A stretch of DNA of 64,000 nucleotides from Candidatus Opimibacter iunctus (GTDB taxonomy: Bacteria; Bacteroidota; Bacteroidia; Chitinophagales; Saprospiraceae), in the NCBI GenBank assembly GCA_016716665.1, contig JADJVH010000006.1, forward strand, positions 62,001-126,000, written 5' to 3'. Positions 1-10,261 of this stretch are shown in pieces. A model generated the notes under the pieces. The model searched no databases and was not told the DNA's origin. It worked only from the letters and a program-made list of their open reading frames with translations. The translations under genes were made by a program, and so were the position numbers. The stretch's first letter is position 1, and each line of letters starts with the position of its first letter.

Positions 1-2581
1 TTCAGGTAAAGTATCCGAATACAACAGTTACTATATACGATCCGGTATCATCTGCGGCTATCCTTCGCGCCAATGAATTGATGTATGGTGTTTCCATAGT
101 ACCGGGTTACCATTTTGATAAAGCTAAAGTTATAGTCGGCATCCAGGCAGACTTTCTGGGAAGTTGGATATCACCTGTACAGTTTGCCCATAAGTATGCT
201 GCCGGAAGGAAAATTGAAGACCCGGCTGCGCCTAAAATGTCAAGGCATATCCAAATTGAAAGTTACATGTCCCTGACAGGGACCAATGCGGATAACCGTA
301 TACGTATCAAGCCAAGTGAATCTGGTGCTGTTGTCGCCAGGCTTTATAATAAGATCGCTTCAGCGAAAGGAGCCTCACCTGTCACTGCACCAGAACTGAA
401 CGCCTCACTTGTAGAGGCTATTGATAAAACAGCAGATGAATTGTTAAAGGCGCCAGGCGAAAGCCTCCTGGTATGCGGTACCAATAATATTGCTGAGCAA
501 GCCCTTGTCTGCGCGATCAACCATCTCCTCGGTAACGAAGGCAAGACAGTAGATTTGGAAAATTATTCGATGCAGCGTCAGGGTGACGAAAGCAAAGTGT
601 CAGCACTTATGTCAGCGATGAATGGCGGACAGGTTGATGCATTACTTGTGCTCGGAGCCAACCCTGTTTATGAATTACCTTTTGGTGCAGCTTTCGGCGA
701 AGCCATAGCCAAGGTGGGCCTGACCATCAGCACCACTGGATCAATGGACGAAACATCTGCCCTGTGCCGGGCAATAGCCCCATCCAGTCACTTCCTCGAA
801 TCATGGGGAGATGCGGAACCAGTCAGAGGGCATATCAGTATGATCCAACCTACCATCGCTCCATTGTTTGACACTCGTCAACGTGAGACAAGTCTCCTGA
901 AATGGATCGGTGGTGAGAATACATTGTTTGGTAGCGAACAACCATACTACGAATATCTGAAGGAAAGGTGGGCCGCAACAACCGGATCTGCAAACTCCTG
1001 GACTGAATTACTGCATGATGGTGTATACACCTATACACCTGCTTCTTCAGGCGCAGCTTATAAAGACAATGTTGCTTCTGTTGCAAGTAAACTCACTCAA
1101 CCTGGTTCAGGTCAGGAGATCACTTTCATGGAAACTGTTGCTATTGGCGCAGGCCAGAATGCAAACAATCCATGGCTCCAGGAAATGCCTGATCCGGTGA
1201 CTCGTTGTGCATGGGGTAATTACCTGGCACTTCCGGTTGCATTCGATGGTACCAGGAAGTTCATCGCTCATGAGAATCTGGAAGACGGCGATCTGGCAGA
1301 TGTAACCCTGGGCGAACAAAAGCTGAGGTACCTGTCATCAAACAATTCGGACAAACACCAGATTCTTTTGCTCTTGCAGTAGGATACGGCAGGTCTATCA
1401 CTGGTCGTGCAGGTACCAATGTAGGAGTGAATGTTCACCCATGGATGAAAACGGATGCCGATGGCCTCGTTCAATACTACGCAACAGGGGTGACCGTTTC
1501 CGGAAAACAGGGAGAAGAAGACTATTTCTCTTGTGTCCAGTACCACCATACCATGGGGGTTACCGGCCAGGATAGCCTCACTAAAGAAACGATCAATGCA
1601 GATGAAGCGGCCACAGTCTACATGACGTATGGCCTGGTCAGACAAGGGTTCCAGGGTTCACTGGTCAACAGAACCATCATTCGTAAGAGCCATCTGGATC
1701 ACGTTGAAGATTTCGTCAAGGATCTACAGGAAGAGCGTCATCATCATCAGGAGTTAAATAAGAAGCAGATTTATCCCGGCCATGATGAGACATACGCCAG
1801 AGGACATCACTGGGGCATGCATGTTGACCTCAATGCATGTATAGGTTGTGGTGCATGCACCGTGGCTTGTATGGCTGAAAACAACGTGCCTGTTGTAGGC
1901 AAGCGTGAAATGAGCCGTCACCATGAAATGGCATGGTTGCGTATCGACCGTTATTTCTATGGCGATGTAAACAATCCTAGTGCGGTATACCAACCACTCA
2001 TGTGTCAGCATTGCAACAATGCGCCATGTGAAAACGTGTGCCCGGTCAATGCCACTAACCATAGTTCAGAAGGCCTTAACCAGATGGCCTATAACCGTTG
2101 CGTTGGAACAAGGTATTGTGCCAACAACTGTCCTTATAAAGTACGCCGTTTCAACTGGCTTGACTATAATGCAGCTGACTTGTGGCCAATCAACGAGCCG
2201 GATCTCGGTCTGAAGTCCGGATCAGATGATGTGCCTTATGGTGCTGACAATTTGACAAGGATGGTGCTCAACCCTGATGTGACTGTAAGGTCAAGAGGTG
2301 TCATTGAGAAATGCAGTTTCTGTGTACAGCGTATACAAGAAGGTAAACTCAGGGCTAAGACCGAACAGCGTTTGTTGAGAGATGCTGATGTCAAGACCGC
2401 TTGCCAGACCGCTTGCCCGACGGGAGCGATTACGTTTGGAGATATGAACAATGAGGAAGGTGAACTGACTAAGAAGCTTGCCTCTCCGCTCAACTACATA
2501 GTGCTTGAAGAAGTAAACACCAGGTCTGCAGTAAACTATCAGGCCAGGGTAATCAATAAGGCAGAAGGCGTTGATGCCTGA
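1..2581 (+). CDS. actB: ActB, iron-sulfur/molybdopterin-fold subunit of alternative complex III (5' end outside window, one frameshift)
   Basis: This is the electron-transfer subunit of the menaquinol:cytochrome c oxidoreductase, on the periplasmic face of the membrane. The first part (reading from base 3) is the catalytically empty molybdopterin-oxidoreductase-like domain. The second part is ferredoxin-like, with four cysteine groups: CIGCGACTVAC, MCQHCNNAPCENVCP, RYCANNCP with CSFC, and CQTACP. These fit the three [4Fe-4S] plus one [3Fe-4S] clusters known for ActB. The reading frame changes at about 1325: the first frame stops at 1382 and the second has its first Met at 1427, but reading across with one extra G at 1325-1328 gives continuous family-like sequence (...KLEVPVIKQFG...). 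It is followed by actC 53 bp downstream. The shift is probably a sequencing error. The identity is secure; the N-terminus with its expected Tat signal lies outside the window. Confidence 0.93.
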
Positions 2582-2634
2582 TAGCAGGATAAAGAATCAG
2601 AGACGATAAACCTATTATCATTAGACAATAACAT

Positions 2635-4089
2635 ATGGGTTCAGGACCTACATCACCGATCAGAGAACCGTTAGTTAAGGGAAACAAGACCTACCACCAG
2701 ATCACGGAAGATCTTTGCTCCCCGACGGAACGGGCACCCAGCAAGGCATGGACACTTGCATTTATTGTGGCCTTGACAGCTTTGACTTTTGGGGTCATCT
2801 GTATTATCATCACCATCTGGGTTGGAATTGGAACCTGGAGGCTCAACCGGACCATAGGGTGGGGTTGGGATATCACCAATTTCGTTTGGTGGATCGGTAT
2901 CGGGCATGCTGGTACTCTGATCTCTGCGATCTTGTTATTGTTCCGCCAGAAATGGAGGACAGGTGTTAACCGTGCAGCGGAAGCCATGACGATTTTTGCC
3001 GTTATCTGCGCTGCCTTGTTCCCGATGATCCACGTTGGTAGAATCTGGGTTGTATTTTACTTCTTCCCATATCCAAATACAAGAGGTCCATTGTGGCCCA
3101 ACTTCAACTCACCATTGCTTTGGGACTTGTTTGCGATCTCCACATATTTTACGGTATCGCTCTTATTCTGGTATACAGGTCTTGTGCCTGACTTCGCAAC
3201 AGTGAGGGATAGGGCTAAAGGGTTCCGTAAGAAAATGTATACATTCCTGGCTTTTGGCTGGACAGGTGCGGCCAAGCACTGGCAACGTCACGAAGCTTTG
3301 TCACTCGTACTCGCCGGACTTGCTACTCCGCTGGTACTCTCCGTACACACGATAGTAAGTTTTGACTTTGCGACTTCAGTTATCCCAGGGTGGCATACCA
3401 CGATTTTCCCTCCTTACTTTGTTGCAGGAGCTATCTTTTCAGGTTTTGCCATGGTGCAGACCCTGATGGTGATCACCAGAAAGGTGTTGAACCTTCAGGA
3501 TTATATTACACTGGGCCATATTGAGTCCATGAACAAAGTTATCCTGGTCACCGGTACGATTGTCGGGGTAGCTTATCTGACAGAGTTATTTATCGCCTGG
3601 TATTCAGGTTATATATACGAGCAGTTTGCTTTCTTCAACAGGGCTTTAGGTCCATACTGGTGGTCATATTTTGGAATGATGACGTGTAATGTATTATCTC
3701 CTCAGTTGTTCTGGTCCAAGAAGATCAGGAGGAATGTAACCATGACCTTCTTCATGTCCATATTTGTCAATATCGGGATGTGGTTTGAGCGTTTTGTTAT
3801 CATCGCGACCACCCTGGCACGTGATTACTTGCCATCAAGCTGGAGTTTCTATGTGCCTTCCATCGTTGAGGTAGGTATATATATTGGAACGCTGGGTATC
3901 TTCTTCACCTTCTACCTCATCTTCGTACGCGTCGCACCGGTGGTAGCAATAGCGGAGATCAAGCATATCCTCAAGAGTGCAGGAGACCAGTATTCCAAGC
4001 CTAATGCCAAGACCACATTCCAACAGGTGGAAAGCGGTAGCATGGAGTTAGAAGTTGCCGGACATGACACACATCATGACCATCATTAA
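2635..4089 (+). CDS. actC: ActC, NrfD-like integral membrane subunit of alternative complex III
   Basis: A polytopic membrane protein of 484 residues in the NrfD/PsrC family. It forms the quinol-binding membrane part next to the ActB iron-sulfur domain. About ten hydrophobic helices follow a soluble N-terminus of roughly 45 residues, beginning near residue 45 (WTLAFIVALTALTFGVI) and ending near residue 440. The C-terminus is His-rich (DTHHDHH). Family-typical segments include the WDITNFVWWIGIGHAGTLIS helix and FPYPNTRGPLWPNF. The ATG at 2635 lies just before the conserved N-terminus, with no clear Shine-Dalgarno sequence. It sits between actB and actD in the usual order and is probably in the same operon. 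Confidence 0.95.
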   Translation: MGSGPTSPIREPLVKGNKTYHQITEDLCSPTERAPSKAWTLAFIVALTALTFGVICIIITIWVGIGTWRLNRTIGWGWDITNFVWWIGIGHAGTLISAILLLFRQKWRTGVNRAAEAMTIFAVICAALFPMIHVGRIWVVFYFFPYPNTRGPLWPNFNSPLLWDLFAISTYFTVSLLFWYTGLVPDFATVRDRAKGFRKKMYTFLAFGWTGAAKHWQRHEALSLVLAGLATPLVLSVHTIVSFDFATSVIPGWHTTIFPPYFVAGAIFSGFAMVQTLMVITRKVLNLQDYITLGHIESMNKVILVTGTIVGVAYLTELFIAWYSGYIYEQFAFFNRALGPYWWSYFGMMTCNVLSPQLFWSKKIRRNVTMTFFMSIFVNIGMWFERFVIIATTLARDYLPSSWSFYVPSIVEVGIYIGTLGIFFTFYLIFVRVAPVVAIAEIKHILKSAGDQYSKPNAKTTFQQVESGSMELEVAGHDTHHDHH

Positions 4090-4129
4090 TTTAACCATTA
4101 TACTTTAAACATAAGTGATCCAATAGATC

Positions 4130-4660
4130 ATGAGGAACAGTGAAAAAAATATCATATTCGGATTGTACGATGATGAGGAAGATCTCAAGTCAGCCATCAG
4201 GACGGCCAATGCAGATCATCTTCAGATCATGGATGTATTGACACCCTTTCCGGTACATGGACTTGACCCGCTGCTGGGTCTGGCAGAATCAAGGCTCCAC
4301 ATCGGAGGTTTTGTATACGGTATGTTAGGTACCCTTACAGCCTTCCTGGGGATGACCTGGATATTTACCAGGGACTGGCCGCAGATCTATGGAGGTAAGC
4401 CATACTGGCCGATCCTTTCTTTTGTCCCGATTACATTTGAGTTGACCGTACTTTTTGCATCGATTGGTATGGTAGTGACCTTCTATGTGATCAATGGCCA
4501 AGGACCCGGCATCAAGAATCCGGTCATCCATCCAAGCATTACTGACGACAAATTCTGTATCGCATTTGATACAGACGGCCTGGAAAATACACAGGTCGAT
4601 AAACTCAGACATTTTTTCCAAAACACCGGAGCAAGCCTGGTAGAAACGAAGACTATCTGA
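4130..4660 (+). CDS. actD: ActD, DUF3341 membrane subunit of alternative complex III
   Basis: A protein of 176 residues in the DUF3341 family. A soluble N-terminal domain (about 1-60, starting IIFGLYDDEEDLKSAI) is followed by two transmembrane helices at about residues 62-85 and 100-122. The motif FPVHGLDPLLGL, typical of ActD, precedes the first helix, and an amphipathic C-terminal tail follows the second. ActD packs against ActC/ActF in known structures of the complex. It lies 40 bp after actC and 2 bp before actE, so translation is probably coupled. Confidence 0.93.
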   Translation: MRNSEKNIIFGLYDDEEDLKSAIRTANADHLQIMDVLTPFPVHGLDPLLGLAESRLHIGGFVYGMLGTLTAFLGMTWIFTRDWPQIYGGKPYWPILSFVPITFELTVLFASIGMVVTFYVINGQGPGIKNPVIHPSITDDKFCIAFDTDGLENTQVDKLRHFFQNTGASLVETKTI

Positions 4661-4662
4661 TC

Positions 4663-5541
4663 ATGAGGTATACGATACAATTTTCAATCCTGGCATGTGT
4701 GGCATTTGTCATCGCATGTTCACCTGCAAAGGGTGATCGCACAGGGCATGAGTATATGCCGGACATGACCCATACTGTTGGTTATGAAGCTAATCTCTAT
4801 GATTACTATTATTACAATCGCTGGGGAACAGAGGCAGAATACAAGAAGTTTGTCAATCCGCGTACCAGTGTTCATGGTACAGTAGCGAGGGGACAGATAT
4901 CTGTAGCCAATGCTGCAGATGGAGCAGCCAGAATGATGGCGATGCAAGCCTTTGAAGGTGAAAATGCGGGATCATTTGCCTATACACCAAACGGAAGTGT
5001 ACCTTACTATTACGCCGACACTGAAGAAGAGCGTGCAAGGGCAACAAAGGAAATTACTCAGAATCCTTTCCCGATCACTGACGCCAGCCTGGCACATGGA
5101 AAAGAACTTTATATTATCTATTGCGGAATCTGCCATGGTGATAAAGGTGACGGCCGTGGATACCTGGTCAGGGATGAAGATCCTGCCAAAGGCATTGTTG
5201 CCGGTATCTATCCTGCTGCTCCAGCCAACTTCATGCTGGATACATTTACAAGGGCAAACGTTGGACGTTTCTATCATGCAATCATGTATGGCAGGAATGT
5301 GATGGGTTCCTATGCTGACAAACTGAGCTACAAGGAGCGTTGGGAGGTCATCCACTACATCCGTTCGCTTGAAGCCCAATCTAAAAAACTTGAGTATTCT
5401 GCTACAGCCAATACATTCAATAATGAAGCAACACCATGGGCTGCAATGGAATCTGCAATGAAAAAGGAAGTTGCCCCAATGGCTGCAGATACAGCAATGC
5501 ATGAAGCGATGGGCAGTGAGGTGCATATGAATCAACATTAA
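4663..5541 (+). CDS. actE: ActE, monoheme c-type cytochrome lipoprotein of alternative complex III
   Basis: A 292-residue protein with a lipoprotein signal (Cys19 in VIACSP), so it is anchored by lipid and faces the periplasm. There is one heme c site, CGICH (Cys154, Cys157, His158), followed by GDKGDGRG as in class I cytochromes c. The MGSYAD segment about 60 residues later probably supplies the axial methionine. It should pass electrons from ActA/ActB to the oxidase. The C-terminal 50 residues are Ala/Met/His-rich and look disordered. It is two bases after actD and 27 bp before actF. Confidence 0.93.
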   Translation: MRYTIQFSILACVAFVIACSPAKGDRTGHEYMPDMTHTVGYEANLYDYYYYNRWGTEAEYKKFVNPRTSVHGTVARGQISVANAADGAARMMAMQAFEGENAGSFAYTPNGSVPYYYADTEEERARATKEITQNPFPITDASLAHGKELYIIYCGICHGDKGDGRGYLVRDEDPAKGIVAGIYPAAPANFMLDTFTRANVGRFYHAIMYGRNVMGSYADKLSYKERWEVIHYIRSLEAQSKKLEYSATANTFNNEATPWAAMESAMKKEVAPMAADTAMHEAMGSEVHMNQH

Positions 5542-5568
5542 TCAGAGACCGAATCGACTACAACAGAT

Positions 5569-6819
5569 ATGAATCAGTTTATATTCGAAACAAGACAGAA
5601 GACATTGCTCGGCCTGATGATGCTGATCGGTGTCATTTCATTGGTCATCACATATATCGGAGATGATCATGCGCATACCCGGTTCTGGTCCAATGTGCTC
5701 CACAATTCTGTGTTCTTTACAGGGGTGGCACTCATGGCACTGTTCCTTATTGCGGCCAAGATCACAGCATGGTCCGGCTGGCATACGATCTTCAAGAGGG
5801 TTTGGGAAGCATATTCCTTATTCCTGATTGTTGGCTTTGTACTCATCATGATCATTGCCCTGGGTATATGGGGCGGATGGCATCACCTGTATCACTGGGC
5901 AGATATCAAATCAGTTGAAGCGGATGTAACACTGACCGGAAAAAGTTCCTTCCTTAATAAGGGTTGGTACACCTTTGGTAGCGCCATCATAGTAGGTGTA
6001 TGGATATTCCTGGCTACTCGCATCAGGTCATTATCTGTAGATGAGGATACAAATGGCGATACAGAATTTACCCATGCACGCAAACTGAGGATATGGGGCG
6101 CTGCGGCATTGCCAATTATCGGCTTTACCAGCGCAGCCATGATCTGGCAATGGGTGATGTCTGTTGACGCACACTGGTACAGCACGCTTTTCGCATGGTA
6201 CTCTTCAGTCAGTCTGATGGTGACCATGATTGCACTTACGATCATCACCCTCATCACCCTCAAGATCAAGGGCTATTTCCCATTAGTGACTATTGAACAT
6301 CTCCACGATCTTGGAAAATATATGTTTGCCTTCAGTATTTTCTGGACATACATGTGGTTCTCTCAGTTTATGCTCATCTGGTATGGCAATATTCCTGAAG
6401 AAACGATTTATTACCATACACGTTTGCATGAGTATACCGTATTGTTCTATATCAATATTGTACTCAATTTTGCGCTTCCTTTCCTTGTCCTGCTCAGGAA
6501 TGATACCAAGCGTAAATACGGAACCTTGATCTTTGTAGCCTGTGTGTTGGTCTTCAGCCATTGGCTTGATTTTTTCCTCATGTTAAAGCCGGGGATTATT
6601 CATACTGCACACGAGCTCGCAGCTCAGGGTGCAGAGGCCGCAGGCCATCATGTCGGTGGATTCACACCAGGCTTTTCATTACCTGGTTTTCTTGAAATCG
6701 GAACATTTATAGGTTTCCTTGGAATGTTTTTCTTCTTCGTCTTCAATCGTCTTGAGAAAGCCAGCTTGTTGCCAAGGAGAGACCCATACCTGATGGAAAG
6801 TGTATCTCATCATACGTAA
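5569..6819 (+). CDS. actF: ActF, second NrfD-like membrane subunit of alternative complex III
   Basis: A polytopic membrane protein of 416 residues with about ten helices. It is the ActC-like partner that lacks the quinol site in characterised complexes. The first helix (LLGLMMLIGVISLVITYIG) starts near residue 13. WGGWHHLYHWAD and the segment SVDAHWYSTLFAWY match ActF proteins. A soluble loop at about 345-365 is rich in His and Ala. It is the last gene of the act set and is followed after 55 bp by the oxidase genes, in keeping with the ACIII-oxidase supercomplex known from Bacteroidota. Confidence 0.93.
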   Translation: MNQFIFETRQKTLLGLMMLIGVISLVITYIGDDHAHTRFWSNVLHNSVFFTGVALMALFLIAAKITAWSGWHTIFKRVWEAYSLFLIVGFVLIMIIALGIWGGWHHLYHWADIKSVEADVTLTGKSSFLNKGWYTFGSAIIVGVWIFLATRIRSLSVDEDTNGDTEFTHARKLRIWGAAALPIIGFTSAAMIWQWVMSVDAHWYSTLFAWYSSVSLMVTMIALTIITLITLKIKGYFPLVTIEHLHDLGKYMFAFSIFWTYMWFSQFMLIWYGNIPEETIYYHTRLHEYTVLFYINIVLNFALPFLVLLRNDTKRKYGTLIFVACVLVFSHWLDFFLMLKPGIIHTAHELAAQGAEAAGHHVGGFTPGFSLPGFLEIGTFIGFLGMFFFFVFNRLEKASLLPRRDPYLMESVSHHT

Positions 6820-6874
6820 GAAGCTGGTGAGTTAAGTGATAAACTATTGAATGATATTTAAAGCTAGATAGCAA

Positions 6875-8395
6875 ATGACCGCTTTGATTATTGGATTAAG
6901 TATTCTGCTTTTGGTGATCGTGATACTTCAGATCAGCAAGTTGACAGATATGTATGCCCGCATACGTGGAGAAGAAGAAGTTGATGAGCGCCTCAACCGT
7001 TCACAAGGGAGGGCCATGCTATTATTTATGATTGGCTTACTCGGGTTCTGCATCGTTTCCGCCTATTGGTGGAAAAATTACATGATGGGTTATGGGCCAC
7101 ATAAGGCAGCGTCCGCACACGGCAATTCATTGGATAGCTTATTCAATGTGACCCTGCTGTTTACAGGAATTGTGTTTGTCCTGACCCATATTGCCCTTTT
7201 TTACTTCTCCTGGAAATACAAGAAGACAAAAGTATCTAAGGCAACACACTGGGCACATGACAATACACTCGAAATTGTTTGGTCTGCTATCCCGGCTGTC
7301 GTTATGACATATCTGGTGATCAAGGGACTTCTCGCCTGGAACACGGTAATGGCAGATGTGAAGGAAGGGGATGATCATATAGAGATAGAAGCGACTGCTT
7401 ATCAGTTTGCCTGGCACCTGAGGTATCCCGGTCCTGATGGGCTATTGGGCACACGCGATTACAAGAAGATTTCGGCGGATAATCCACTCGGTCAGGATTG
7501 GACAGATCCACAAAATTATGATGACTTTCATCCGGATGAATTATGGTTGCCTGTAGGTAAAAAGGTTAGGGTGCGTATTATAGCACGGGATGTGTTGCAC
7601 AACTTTTACCTGCCTCATTTCAGGGTCAAGATGGATGCTGTTCCTGGTCTTCCGACCTATTTCGTGTTCACGCCTGAAAAGACAACGGAGCAATACCGGG
7701 ATGAATTAAGAAATTATCCTGAATATAATGTGCCAAAGGATCCTTCTGATCCCGAAAGCAAAATGTTATGGGAAGAATTCAATTATGAACTTGCCTGCGC
7801 TGAGCTTTGTGGAAAGAGCCACTACAGTATGAGGAGGGTTGTACGTATAGTAACGCAGGAGGAGTATGATGCATGGCTGGCTAAGCAGCAATCGTATTAC
7901 CAATCTTCTATCAGGGGCAAGGACAGCGATCCAAACAAGGGCAAATTGCTCGACTTTGAGGTTAAGCAGAACAAGGAGGCATTAAATATGTCCGTTGAAA
8001 AGGCATTGGTGGATACGGGTATTCCAGCTGCAGCAGGAACTCCTGATTTGAAAACAATACGCCTTGATTATGTACAATTTGAATCAGGGGGGAATACACT
8101 CACCGCTGAATCCAAATATCAATTGGGTGACCTTGCTGAAATCCTTAATAAGTATCCTCAATTGAAGATAGAAGTTTCGGGGCACACGGATAATACAGGT
8201 GACCCTGCATCCAACAAGACATTGTCACAGCAGAGATCTGATGTGGTCAGGGATTACCTGGTTGCACAAGGCATTTCTGCCGGCAGGCTGAGTTCTGTCG
8301 GTTATGGATCAGCCAGACCTGCAGATACCAATGATACAGAGGCAGGACGCCAGAAGAACAGAAGGACTGAATTTAGAATTATATCCAATAAATAA
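6875..8395 (+). CDS. coxB: Cytochrome c oxidase subunit II fused to a C-terminal OmpA-like domain
   Basis: A 506-residue subunit II, longer than the usual 300-400. It has hydrophobic helices near residues 2-20, 48-66, 87-110 and 129-150, then the cupredoxin domain. The CuA ligands are complete: His242, then CAELCGKSHYSM with Cys308, Glu310, Cys312, His316 and Met319. After a linker (about 345-390) comes an OmpA C-terminal domain (about 393-503) with GHTDNTGD and the helix LSQQRSDVV, keeping the Asp and Arg that bind diaminopimelate in OmpA proteins. In caa3 oxidases a cytochrome c domain occupies this end; here it would instead reach peptidoglycan (inference). It is 9 bp upstream of coxA. Both domains are certain by motif. 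No frameshift is visible at the junction. Confidence 0.95.
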   Translation: MTALIIGLSILLLVIVILQISKLTDMYARIRGEEEVDERLNRSQGRAMLLFMIGLLGFCIVSAYWWKNYMMGYGPHKAASAHGNSLDSLFNVTLLFTGIVFVLTHIALFYFSWKYKKTKVSKATHWAHDNTLEIVWSAIPAVVMTYLVIKGLLAWNTVMADVKEGDDHIEIEATAYQFAWHLRYPGPDGLLGTRDYKKISADNPLGQDWTDPQNYDDFHPDELWLPVGKKVRVRIIARDVLHNFYLPHFRVKMDAVPGLPTYFVFTPEKTTEQYRDELRNYPEYNVPKDPSDPESKMLWEEFNYELACAELCGKSHYSMRRVVRIVTQEEYDAWLAKQQSYYQSSIRGKDSDPNKGKLLDFEVKQNKEALNMSVEKALVDTGIPAAAGTPDLKTIRLDYVQFESGGNTLTAESKYQLGDLAEILNKYPQLKIEVSGHTDNTGDPASNKTLSQQRSDVVRDYLVAQGISAGRLSSVGYGSARPADTNDTEAGRQKNRRTEFRIISNK

Positions 8396-8404
8396 TAGAC
8401 GACT

Positions 8405-10261
8405 ATGTCATCTTCACATCAGCATGAAACCGATGTTCTGATCCGCGAGCAGGGATATGATGATCATTTTCATGAACATCACCATGGGGACAAATTTCAA
8501 TCGAATTTTATCACCCATTATATCTTCAGCCAGGATCATAAGATCATAGCCAGGCAATTCCTGATTACCGGGATATTCTGGGCGATCATTGGCGCTGGAA
8601 TGAGTATCATCTTCAGGCTCCAGCTTGGTTTTCCGGATGACAGCCTTGCATGGTTGAAGCCCCTTCTTGGAAAGTGGATTACCATCAATGATGCAGGAGT
8701 TGGTGCACTGAATCCTGAATTTTATTATGCACTTGTGACCATGCATGGTACGATCATCGTATTCTTTGTATTGACTGCAGGTTTGAGTGGCACATTTGCC
8801 AACTTGCTCATTCCATTCCAGGTGGGTGCCAGGGATATGGCTTCGCCATTTCTCAATATGTTATCCTACTGGTTTTTCTTCCTCGCGAGTCTTGTGATGT
8901 TTATATCACTGTTTCTGAGCACTGGGCCTTTCGCAGGTGGGTGGACAGCCTATCCTCCTTTGAGTGCCTTGCCTGAAGCAAGTTCGGGATCGGGAGCGGG
9001 CATGACTTTATGGTTAGTCAGCCTTACGTTCTTTGTAGTCTCTGTTTTGCTTGGGGGGATCAACTATGTCACCACAGTGCTCAATTTAAGGACAAAGGGT
9101 ATGAGCCTCTGGCGTATGCCATTGACGGTTTGGGCTCTTCTAGTTACAGCGATCCTCGGTATCCTTTCATTTCCTGTACTGGTTTCAGGATTCTTCCTGT
9201 TGATGTTTGACAGGGGAATGGGTACCAGTTTCTATCTGAGTGAAATTTTTGTCAATGGACATGCATTGGAAAATGTTGGTGGTAGCCCGATCTTATACCA
9301 GCATTTGTTCTGGTTCCTCGGACACCCTGAAGTATATATTATCATCCTGCCTGCCATGGGTTTGACGAGTGAAGTACTGTCTGTGCACGCACGCAAACCA
9401 ATCTTTGGATATAAGGCCATGGTGTATTCTATCCTGGCGATCGGATTCCTTTCCTTTATTGTATGGGCACACCACATGTTTATGTCAGGTGTCAATCCAT
9501 TTATCTCCAATTTCTTTGTCGTATTCACACTGATTATTGCGGTGCCTTCTGCGGTCAAAGTATTTAACTGGATTTCTACCCTTTACAAAGGAAACATCCG
9601 CTTTACTTCCGCTATGCTTTTTGCGATAGGTTTTGTGTCAATGTTTATTTCTGGTGGATTGACAGGTATATTCCTTGGTAATTCAGCAATTGATATCCAG
9701 TTACATGATACATATTTCGTAGTGGCCCACTTCCATATTGTAATGGGTATCGCTGCGTTCTTTGGGATGTTTGCTGGTGTTTATCATTGGTTTCCAAGAA
9801 TGTATGGCCGGTTTATGAACGAGACCATGGGGCGTATTCACTTCTGGATGACAATGGTTGGTGCGTATGCTATTTTCTGGCCAATGCACTATATGGGTAT
9901 GGCCGGAGTCCCAAGGCGCTATTATCGCTTTGATACGTTTGATGCCTTCAGCCATTTTGCCGGACTTAACCAGTTTATTACCATAGCTGCTATTATCGTA
10001 TTCGCAGCCCAGTTGTTGTTTGTCTTTAACTTCTTCTACAGCATCTGGTATGGCCGTAAGATGACTACGCAAAATCCTTGGGGTGCCAATACACTCGAAT
10101 GGACAGCGCCGATTGAACCAATACACGGTAACTGGCCTGGTAATCTGCCTACGGTACACAGATGGGCCTATGATTACAGCAAGGAAGGTGCTGACAAGGA
10201 TTTTATTCAACAGCATTTGCCGTTGACGGACAAAGAAAAGGCTGAAGCAGAGCACCATTAA
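8405..10261 (+). CDS. coxA: Cytochrome c oxidase subunit I (aa3-type)
   Basis: The catalytic subunit, 618 residues, with about twelve transmembrane helices. Ligands and proton-path residues are visible: the low-spin heme His in MHGTIIVFF, the CuB His, D-path Glu and cross-linked Tyr in GHPEVY, the two CuB His in AHHMF, and the heme a3 and heme a His in HDTYFVVAHFH. The Glu in GHPEV marks a type A1 oxidase. The N-terminal 35 residues are His-rich and cytoplasmic. The stop codon shares one base with the ctaB start (TAATG), so translation is probably coupled. Confidence 0.97.
   Translation: MSSSHQHETDVLIREQGYDDHFHEHHHGDKFQSNFITHYIFSQDHKIIARQFLITGIFWAIIGAGMSIIFRLQLGFPDDSLAWLKPLLGKWITINDAGVGALNPEFYYALVTMHGTIIVFFVLTAGLSGTFANLLIPFQVGARDMASPFLNMLSYWFFFLASLVMFISLFLSTGPFAGGWTAYPPLSALPEASSGSGAGMTLWLVSLTFFVVSVLLGGINYVTTVLNLRTKGMSLWRMPLTVWALLVTAILGILSFPVLVSGFFLLMFDRGMGTSFYLSEIFVNGHALENVGGSPILYQHLFWFLGHPEVYIIILPAMGLTSEVLSVHARKPIFGYKAMVYSILAIGFLSFIVWAHHMFMSGVNPFISNFFVVFTLIIAVPSAVKVFNWISTLYKGNIRFTSAMLFAIGFVSMFISGGLTGIFLGNSAIDIQLHDTYFVVAHFHIVMGIAAFFGMFAGVYHWFPRMYGRFMNETMGRIHFWMTMVGAYAIFWPMHYMGMAGVPRRYYRFDTFDAFSHFAGLNQFITIAAIIVFAAQLLFVFNFFYSIWYGRKMTTQNPWGANTLEWTAPIEPIHGNWPGNLPTVHRWAYDYSKEGADKDFIQQHLPLTDKEKAEAEHH

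Noticed and set aside
1..2581. actB as a genuine pseudogene
   Set aside because: Only one base is missing, both sides are fully conserved, and the rest of the operon is intact. Five other genes show the same kind of error.
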